Source of the DNA: Salticus scenicus
Taxonomy: Eukaryota > Arthropoda > Arachnida > Araneae > Salticidae
Length of the DNA: 64,000 nt
NCBI GenBank assembly: GCA_963930645.1
Contig: OZ005650.1
Coordinates: forward strand, 229,730,188-229,794,187
Direction: 5' to 3'
Shown here one piece after another: positions 56,126-64,000 of this stretch. Position 1 is the first letter of the stretch, and each line of letters begins with the position of its first letter. The translations under genes and the position numbers were made by a program. Under the pieces are notes generated by a model, which was not told the DNA's origin, ran no database searches, and saw only the letters and a list, made by a program, of their open reading frames with translations.

Positions 56126-56454
56126 GTGCGTATGTATAGGGTAAAAGGAGTTTACAGAAAAATCTGTTGCGTTTTCCCTCAATATATTTTATATATTAAG
56201 TTTTAATTTTAATTTTTTCTTGCTTAATTTTTCTTTTTACATTAATTATCATTATCATTTTATCTTTTCATTTTGTTACAAAATAGTCTTGAAGAGATTC
56301 TGGGAAAAGTTGAGCATCCGTAAAACTTATTTAAACCGCTGCACCAGTCTTAAGCCGTGGTGGCCTTTGCTCCTTCTTCTTATTCTAGATTATGTGTTTC
56401 TCTGTTCATTAATTGTGGTCTTCATCCCTGATGCTTGATCATTGTAACGAAGTG

Positions 56455-56486
<32 letters not shown>

Positions 56487-56706
56487 TGTAACAAAGCTGT
56501 AGAATGAAATATATATATATATATATATATATGATTTGACACTATAATCCACAAGAACCAAAAATAAATAAAAACATAATTAAAACTACTCATATATTCA
56601 TAAATGTACATTTTATTATGCATTAGCATTTCATGGTAATATGAAGATATAATGTAGTACAATTCACTATCACTTAACATCACAGCATATTAATAATTAA
56701 TTTATA
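54986..56706. other. AT-rich DNA with (TA)n and (CT)n microsatellites
   Basis: (TA)n at 54993-55028, a CT/TA compound repeat at 56085-56125 and two (TA)n tracts at 56457-56484 and 56511-56532. No genes. Frames at 56220-56438 and 56390-56683 are low complexity. Confidence 0.65.
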
Positions 56707-56708
56707 TA

Positions 56709-57372
56709 CAGGGTGTCCCATTAGTCTGTTGAAACTTTAAAAAATGATTAAAAATTGATAGAATTGGTAGAATTTAACGCGGTTTGCGAAAACATTATTC
56801 TCGCGAAGGGCATTTTTATTTTATTTTATTTATTTTAGTTTATTTTATCTTTATTTTAGTTTATTTATTTGTAAAGAAAAAAATAGTTAAATTTGTCATC
56901 GATAGGGATTGTCATCGATTTATCATCGCTGCACGAATGCGTAACGAGAAATATACAAATCAGAGTCATATAAATTGCACTTTCTTATTTTGTCTCCTAC
57001 TTGCGCATAAATGAAGTTTTAATTCCGATTCTGATTTGGTAGAAAATGCGTTATTGGTGAATTTTTTTTTTCTTCACGTTGGAATTGCCGGCTGAAGTTT
57101 ACTCGTTTGCAAACTGTAATTTGTGGTGATGACGGCCACATAGAATAGGATTTATATGCCCATAAATATTTGCATGCAAATAATTATAGATTTGTGATTT
57201 GCTCACGTACAGCGCTCTCTATGGACAAAAATTTTAACTAATATTTTTTTCTTTACTAAAAACAATTCCTCTTTCACCGGAATAACTTTTTCGTTAACCG
57301 AATTCTAATCTACCAACTCCTTCAATTTTTATGATTTTTTAAAATGTGTACAAACTTATGGGACACCCGGCA
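56709..57372. mobile_element. TIR element with CAGGGTGTCCCA ends
   Basis: Left end CAGGGTGTCCCATTAGTCTG and, reverse-complemented from the right, CCGGGTGTCCCATAAGTTTG are inverted. Both continue into TTTAAAAAATNAT and AAAAATTG. TA lies beside the left end and probably the right. Interior AT-rich, no transposase recognised. Confidence 0.65.
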
Positions 57373-57374
57373 TA

Positions 57375-59213
57375 TATATATGTAGTTAATTCTAGAGAGC
57401 GTAGTAGTGTAAGACACACAATAGAATGTGATTTTTTGTTCATTTTGCGACCACTATTTACCGTACAGAATTGTTTATCTTATTTTTACAGTAGTGTTTT
57501 ATGGTTAAATAGGAGAGTAATTATTGTTAGAAATACTAGCGGAAGCTTAAGTATCGTATGTGTGACGGATACTGCATTTAGCATGGAATTATACATATAT
57601 ACATATATTTTAAGATTTCGAATAAATTTAATACACATACGTTATAGGAAATGATGAAAAATATTTTGCTCCTTTAAAAATTTTAATGCTACTTCTTAAC
57701 TCTTTTTTAGTATTATCCATAGTCAGCTATTTTTAATAATTGAATGAATAAAAATTGTATAAGGTATATTTAAAAATGACCATTATTCAGAAGTATTAAA
57801 TAATTTTACAAAGGTTGTATTTAAATTACGTTTATTTTAATCAAATTTAAAGAGCAGATTCTTGTTTTGTTGTTACGCCTTTCTCTACGACGACAAATTC
57901 CTTTCACAATTTTTTGTGACTATTAATTGCGTTTAATGCGAATTTAGTCTGTTTATTAAGTTTCTGTTATTTTTTTTGGATAAAATATGAGCATTAAATA
58001 AAGATAACCAGCAGACTTTGTTTATATTAAAATTAATTATTATTTAAAATTTTCTGATTTGCACAATTTAATTCCTTAATTAAACTATTTTTTATGCATT
58101 AATATATATATATATATCATTGATTTTTTTTTTCAATTATATTTTATTTATGAGGCTTTCAATCAAAATTATCATAATTATAGTACTAATATTCATCAAT
58201 AATTCTTTAATAATACACTTTTCTCAACTGTATACTTTATTTTATATCAAAATACAAAAACTAAGAAATTTGTATATACTATAAGAAAATATAATATCCA
58301 TTTAAAGAACGAAACATAAGAGCTTATAAACAGCTGTTGCACTTATTATTAGTTTTATTTAATTTATTATAACGTAACGAGATATATAGTGCTAAATAGT
58401 TAAAAAAAAAATGCAAGTTTTGAAGAAATTGTACATGCATTCAAATTTATATTCATTTTAAATTTTTGTTTATGTAATTTCATAAATGTAAATACTCTTA
58501 AAAAGGTAATGCGATTTTTAAAAATGAAACATTACTCCATTTTTTTTTTTCGAATTAACGTTAACTGAAACATTTTCAAGGAAAAAAAAATAAATGAAAT
58601 AAAATAAATTTTTGGTAGTGCAATTTCTGAAATACAAGCTTATAAAATTCTCCCATTTCATGTCTACCTTAACATAGAACATTTATACTATACGAAGAAG
58701 ATTTACTTTTTCTTAATTACCCTCATGTTTGTGATCATTTTTTTCCCCCCTTCTTAAAACTGCTCCTTGGGAAAAGTATTTAGAAAAAGTATTTGAAAGA
58801 ATACGTAAAATTTCACGCTCGTTGTTTTAGATATACACACAGAATTGAAATAAACAAACCTCAAGACGTTAATATATTTCCCGTTTGTTTTGAGTTATAT
58901 TTGGAAATACTTAAGAAATTTTTAAACAAAAACTGTGTGTATTTTTATTCTATTGTCAGCCTGAATATTTGAATAAATATTATTATCCTTAAGAATAAGA
59001 AATATCCAGGATTAAATTACATTTTATGGAATAATTCATAAAATTCTTTAAAAGTATTTATTATTTATAATTAACATAATATTCTTCAGTATGAACTAAA
59101 TAATAAAGTAGTTTATTATTTAGTTCATATGCTTATATTTTACTAGAAAACTAACATGATAAAAAATTGCAATAAAAATTACATCTGGAATATGTCCGTA
59201 GTTTATAAATATA
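57375..59213. other. AT-rich DNA, no feature seen
   Basis: Short TA tracts (57373-57381, 58104-58116) and a pairing AGTATGAACTAAATAATAAA/TTATTATTTAGTTCATATGC foldback near 59090-59130. The frame at 57346-57654 has no homology. Confidence 0.55.
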
Positions 59214-59215
59214 TA

Positions 59216-59524
59216 CAGTCGGTAACAAAAGTATCCGAACACTAGCAAAAATTCCTATATAAAAAACCTCTAGGGGTGTGTCCCAGACCGTCGCCAATTA
59301 TGCCCATCTGCACAGCATTAGTGTGACGTAAAACTCAACCACCACCACCTATATTAAAAAAAGTAGACTTAATACTGTTTTGTTAAATAAATCCTTGTCG
59401 AATCTTATTCTTAGTCAGTCTAGGAACATGATTCGACAAGGATTTATTTAACAAAACAGTATTAACTCTACTCTTTTTTACATAAAGAATTTTGTTAGTG
59501 TTCGGATACTTTTGTTACCGACTG
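59216..59524. mobile_element. Foldback MITE family copy 1, with inserted segment
   Basis: Starts CAGTCGGTAACAAAAGTATC, ends GATACTTTTGTTACCGACTG, and TA flanks both sides (59214-59215, 59525-59526). The whole unit folds back on itself through ACTGTTTTGTTAAATAAATC. An 83-bp foreign segment sits in the left arm (59267-59349), ending in an (ACC)n tail after GTGTGACGTAAAACTC and flanked by TATATAAAAAA-like repeats. It looks like a short retroposed element. Confidence 0.88.
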
Positions 59525-60114
59525 TATGTTGTTTCTTAAAAATTATTTATTAAAATTAAAATGATATTTTAATGAATAATGAACTTATACTATAACAGAA
59601 AAGTAATATAATAATAATAATAATAAATATTACTGCAATTTGTCCGTAAATTATAAATATATATGTTGTTTCTTGAGAATGATATTTTTGGTCATATGGT
59701 CACATAGCCGAAAAATTACTTTTTACACGTATATTTTTATAAATATTTTTAAGGTTTTAATAAAAGTATATATGATAATACTCATTATATAGCTTTCTTT
59801 TATTTAAAAACTCATATGAAGGTGAAAAAATTAAAGAAAAAACAACATTAGATTAACTCAAAATACAAACTTTAGCGAAAAGAATTATTTAAACTTTAAT
59901 TAGGAATATACTTATTTATTATTTTCCATTTAATAGTCCGTCCATCAATTGTCTGGCGTTGCTCTTTACCTGTTATTTTTCACGTAGTAGTTTCCACGTT
60001 TCCCAATGAGAAAATGTGTCCTGGAAAAGTTACAATAAAATTCGTTATTCTGAAAAAATATTTGTCGGCGTTTAAATCGACGGAAAAAGGAAATATTTAT
60101 GAGATTCATATATA

Positions 60115-60360
60115 CAGTCGGAAGCAAAAGTATCCGAGCACTAGCAAAAATTCCTCTCGGCCTCTTGGCTAAGATCAAAGTGTAGTATATAAAAAAAAAG
60201 TACTCTTAATACTATTTTGTTAAATAAATACTTGTCGAATAACGTTCTTAGATTGACTAAGAACATGATTCGACGAGGATTTATTTAATGAAACAGTATT
60301 AAGAGTATTTTTTTTACATAAGACTCTTTGCCAGTGCTTGGATACTTTTGCTGTCGACTG
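60115..60360. mobile_element. Foldback MITE family copy 2, carrying U2 snRNA sequence
   Basis: CAGTCGGAAGCAAAAGTATC to GATACTTTTGCTGTCGACTG, with TA at 60113-60114 and 60361-60362. The arms pair through TTTTGTTAAATAAAT. A 34-base U2 snRNA segment interrupts the left arm. Confidence 0.88.
60155..60188 (+). pseudogene. U2 snRNA 5'-end fragment
   Basis: TCTCGGCCTCTTGGCTAAGA followed by TCAAAGTGTAGTAT matches the highly conserved 5' part of U2 snRNA (bases about 7-39), with one T-to-C change and one extra A. It starts six or so bases inside the U2 5' end and stops before the branch-point-recognition region. Not a working snRNA gene. Confidence 0.85.
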
Positions 60361-60537
60361 TATTTTATGTTTTGTGTCATACTATTATTATTATTATTTT
60401 GCATTTTAAATATTGTATCTTAGAAAGTAATTTGAAGAAGATAAAGATAGAAGCGAAATAATAATCTAGAAGGAGTTTTGCTAACGATACTTTATCTCCT
60501 TAAGGGGGATTTAAGTCTATCTTTCTAATATAATCTA

Positions 60538-60750
60538 CAGTCGGTAACAAAAGTGTCCGAACATTAGAAAAAATTCCTATGCAAAAAAAGTACACTTCAT
60601 ACAGTTTTGTTAAATAAATCCTTGTCGAATTCTGTTCTTAGTCAGTCTAAGAACAGGATTCGATAAGGATTTATTTAACAAAACTATATGAAGTGTACTT
60701 TTTTTACATAGGAATTTTTGCTAGTGTTCGGACACTTTTGTTACCGACTG
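60538..60750. mobile_element. Foldback MITE family copy 3, intact
   Basis: 213 bp, CAGTCGGTAACAAAAGTGTC to GACACTTTTGTTACCGACTG, with TA at 60536-60537 and 60751-60752. The arms of about 100 bases pair almost completely around a short GTCAGTC centre. This copy shows the family without insertions. Confidence 0.93.
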
Positions 60751-60752
60751 TA

Positions 60753-61680
60753 TTTTTATATTTTAAACATTTTTCAAAATATGACTTCTTAGAACACTTG
60801 TTGAAAATTTCAGAAGAAAATTAAAAAACTATGTGATTTATAATGCATAAAACAGTAGCATTTTTATGGAATTCTACTAAAATTAAAAATATATTAAATA
60901 CATTTTTCACTAAGTTATATTTTCTAGCTGGTAAATGTGCTTGTGATTATCATATTGTACATTTAACTCTTTATAACTAAATAACTCCGACTTCAAAAAA
61001 ATTTAACGACGTATTAGAATAAAGAATGTAAATAAATAAATAAAAAAAATAAAACTGACCTAAAAACTTAAACATTTATTGACAATGCAAAGCTTGCTGG
61101 ATGTTTGAAACCTCATGCAAAATAACATAAATAAATATTTGAGATTTCAGTTCATACGGAGACTATTTATAAAGCAATTAATATTTTTGTCATAACGAAG
61201 CCCTGCACTACATCCAAAATAAAATACCTTTGCTTAACCCCTTTATGCTTTTAATAATTGCGTCTGAATAGTTTTTTAAAAGTAAATTAAACCTTTGTAT
61301 GAAAACATAATATAAATCGCCTACTGTTGGGAATTAAAAAATTAAAAATCTGTTAATTGTAATGTTACACAAAAGCTGAAACCAATAAAACCACCTTTCA
61401 AAGCTTGTTGTTAGGAAAACATTGACTTTTTGCGTATGTTCCAGGTATACAACACCGTGGTATAAAAGGAATAAAAAATTAAGTGGTAAAACATCCAAAA
61501 CGTATTTTAATTATACAGGCTGTCTAGAGTACCATGTTTTTAGAACTCCTATTAGGGATCATGCGCATTTTTACAACTCGGAATGATATACGATTGAGAA
61601 TCAATATCAGGTCGAAAATGCTTTCCTGACACAGCAGAGTGTATAGAAACTTTAGAAATACAAAGCAAGTGAATATTCAT
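60753..61680. other. AT-rich DNA, no feature seen
   Basis: No genes or element ends recognised. (AAAT)n-like tract at 61032-61050. Confidence 0.55.
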
Positions 61681-62220
61681 TTTAATGACAAAAAACATGG
61701 TACATGAACAAAAGGAACATTGTTAATGATAGTGTTCAAAATTTGATCAACTGACTTCAATGAAGAAAGCGTAATATGGTACGAATTACGAATCACAGAG
61801 GGTGTCGGGGAAAATGGAGATAAACTCGAAGTACGGTTCGGGCAGCCCGATTTTACTAAATACCGAACCGACCTGCGGTTCGGGTTCGGGTTGGGTTGAC
61901 TAAATTTTTTATCTTGTGGTTCGGATTTGGGTGAAAAGGAGTCAGATTTCGGTTCGGGTGTGATGTGCATCGTCAAAATTATCTATTGCGATTTTGGGTC
62001 GATTAAAATACTTTGTCGGGTTTGGGTTGATTTACAATTCATCTGTCGGGTTCGGGTCGAGTATAACCTGACTCGTGCAGGACTCTTACTTGGAGCATTC
62101 CAGAATATATGGAATTCCAAGCACCATAGATGTAAGGTCTCAATTGAAGTCGGTGGATGAAACTTCGAACACTATCATTGATCAATGTTCCTTTTGTTTA
62201 TGTATATTTTTGATTAAAAC
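61681..62220. mobile_element. TIR element with GGTTCGGG-rich core
   Basis: The ends are inverted repeats of about 70 bp: AACAAAAGGAACATTGTTAA and TGATAGTGTTC on the left match TGATAGTGTTC/GAACACTATCATTGATCAAT and GTTCCTTTTGTT on the right. The core (61830-62070) is G-rich on the plus strand with repeated GGTTCGGGT/GGGTTGGGTT words. No protein. Class not fixed; such words also occur in some hAT-type MITEs. Confidence 0.6.
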
Positions 62221-64000
62221 GAATATTCCCTTACTTTTTTTTGCTGATTTTTACGGGTAAACCACCGAATCAGAAAAAAACATTTCTGACCCTACATTGC
62301 TACGTAATTTCGAGTCCTCGAGATATACTCTATCCCTCCTAGAATTTCTGAAACGCGATACTCAGGCACTCTGTAGACAAATGCAAAATATTTATTTTGT
62401 TCTTAAAATGTAATTTTTTTCAATTAGCACAATACATATTACTATAAAAATCAACAAAATTGGTTTACATATTTCACGAGGAATCTTTTTAATTAAAACA
62501 TTGAGGAACTTAAACTGTTAAAATGAAAAAATATATATATGTTGCTCTTGAATGCAATAGGAAATTAATTACAAAAATATACTAGAGAGGAAATACAATA
62601 AATAATCATGTAATATAATTTCGTTGCCAAAAAGAAATTTCTATCTTATTAGTAATAAAAGAGTGATATAATTGAATGTTTTTCATTATCTGGAATGAAA
62701 CAAATACCTTTCTTTGCTGCATCGTCTTTATAGCACATCGAAAATCTATATTTCAGTGTCAGAACTATATATCTTGAACATCAGAGAATAAAAGAGCAAA
62801 TTGCTTTTTAGCTTCTCATTTGTTATTTCACGAGAGCGTCTTTTGAGATAAAAGATTTTCTGTAGTACTCCAATATATAAATATAGATTTCATGAACATG
62901 CCACTTTTTTATTATAAGAATAATAATATATTAATTCATAATATTTCAAATATTTGTTCTTAATTCGAAGAAATGAAACTTCATATTTACGTTTAACCTT
63001 ACAGAAATATGAAAATTATTTAGTCAAAACAACAGATATTTCTTAATCAGAGTATAATTCTTAATAGTAATGTATCTTACTATTATACTATTATCTTAGA
63101 GTTACAATATTAATTGGGAGTTTATTATTTAAATAGTAGTATAATATATCTTAACCTATATTAAGCAAGTATCAAATTTAAGCCACATATTATAATAAGT
63201 GTATCTTTTTCTATGCTCAGAATAAAACAACTTTACATATAATTCTCCTTAAAATAGAAACAGCAGATATATTAAATGCTTCCGATATGTAATAATAGTA
63301 ATAATCAAATATAAATATAGTATGTAGAACTGATTAAAAATTAATTTACGGATTAATAATATTATATCTTTTGCATGTTTTCTTTGATAATTATCTCATA
63401 TGTGTTTGTCTGGTTATTATTATTATTATTATTATTATTATTTTAAGTATATTTAGAATTATTTTTTTCCAATTTCCATTAGATATTTATATTGTAATTG
63501 AAAATGTTAAGAATGTTTAAGCATCTCATTTTTTTAAATTATTTAATAAAAAACAATTGTATTCAGAATTCTTTTGGAACAAGTGAAGAACATATATCAA
63601 TGCATCGTTACAAATACTTATAATTACTACTTGATTTTCTTTATTAGGTTAGACATGTAAAATTGTTAGTAGTTATTTAAGCAGATTTAGTAATTTCATA
63701 AATAAAAGCTTATATGCAAACATAAAGTCTAAACAATGCATGCAAAATTCACACGTACTTTTATGTTTATTAGAAACAACAATTGTATATTATACATAAA
63801 TAATAAATTACTTATATATACGCGTATGGCATGATTTTCCAGAATATTAAATTCTTCAGAACTGTTAAATTGTTAAGATTACCCTAGAGAGCGTAAAAAT
63901 TTTCTGCTAATCTAATGAGACTTCTAATCTGTGAGAAATGTTTCCAGTTATGAGTAATAACTTAAGAAATATTTTCTAGCTATACTTATCGTCTGCTCGA
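62221..64000. other. AT-rich DNA to the window end
   Basis: Only AT-rich sequence with an (ATT)n tract near 63415-63441. No coding, RNA or repeat-element signal recognised. Confidence 0.6.

Overview
The window is AT-rich eukaryotic DNA dominated by transposable elements, with very little host coding sequence. Arthropod-type BEL/Pao, Tc1/mariner and hAT elements, a spliced class-A neuropeptide-type receptor exon and arthropod-style initiator context suggest an arthropod. The repeat style makes an arachnid, perhaps a spider, my best guess, but that is inference. No bacterial or viral gene organisation is present.

Host genes. The only confident host coding sequence is one exon at 34040-34430 (+): the extracellular N-terminus, TM1, TM2 and start of TM3 of a rhodopsin-class GPCR, ending in a GTAAGT donor. 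About 600 bases upstream (33310-33480) is a GC-richer block with a perfect CRE, an RFX-like X-box, an E-box, an 18-bp palindrome and a TCAGT initiator, a good promoter candidate. No later receptor exon was recognised, so intron 1 may cover the remaining 29.5 kb. Two weaker minus-strand exon candidates are listed (8167-8346 and 42177-42296).

Mobile DNA, left to right: a TIR element (845-1130); a TIR element with a spacerless 340-bp palindrome (5611-6636); LTR-like debris (6642-7330); hairpin/tandem-repeat elements and an ACTAGCAGG-headed minisatellite element (10.2-14.0 kb); a solo LTR with a partial tandem duplication and a nested hAT MITE (14560-15705); an intact, very young BEL/Pao retrotransposon (18170-24471); a TA-flanked TIR element (26855-27678); a 3.3-kb element built of 320-bp tandem units (28051-31403) with a nested MITE; a 170-bp-unit element (31872-32852); a second ACTAGCAGG element in receptor intron 1 (34560-35753); another tandem-repeat element (37.5-38.4 kb); a 0.57-kb tandem duplication with an inverted junction, adjoining a DD41D-type mariner (38937-41026); a GIY-YIG Penelope-like remnant (41845-42115); further tandem/hairpin elements (43037-44128, 46225-48195, 48956-50250); a decayed Tc1 transposase (about 50260-51580); a third minisatellite element (52221-53470); an LTR-like unit (54185-54770); and three copies of one foldback MITE (59216-60750), one carrying a U2 snRNA fragment.

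Most unusual pattern. Several elements that share no internal sequence share one plan: a short terminal inverted repeat, central tandem modules, a CA/GATA-type microsatellite, often a conserved block near AAAACGTGTAAA, and a terminal hairpin. This matches the plan of Helentron-associated (DINE-1/HINE-like) non-autonomous elements, with exchangeable tandem cartridges. The genes do not form a pathway; the window is best read as a receptor locus with a large first intron filled by nested mobile DNA.
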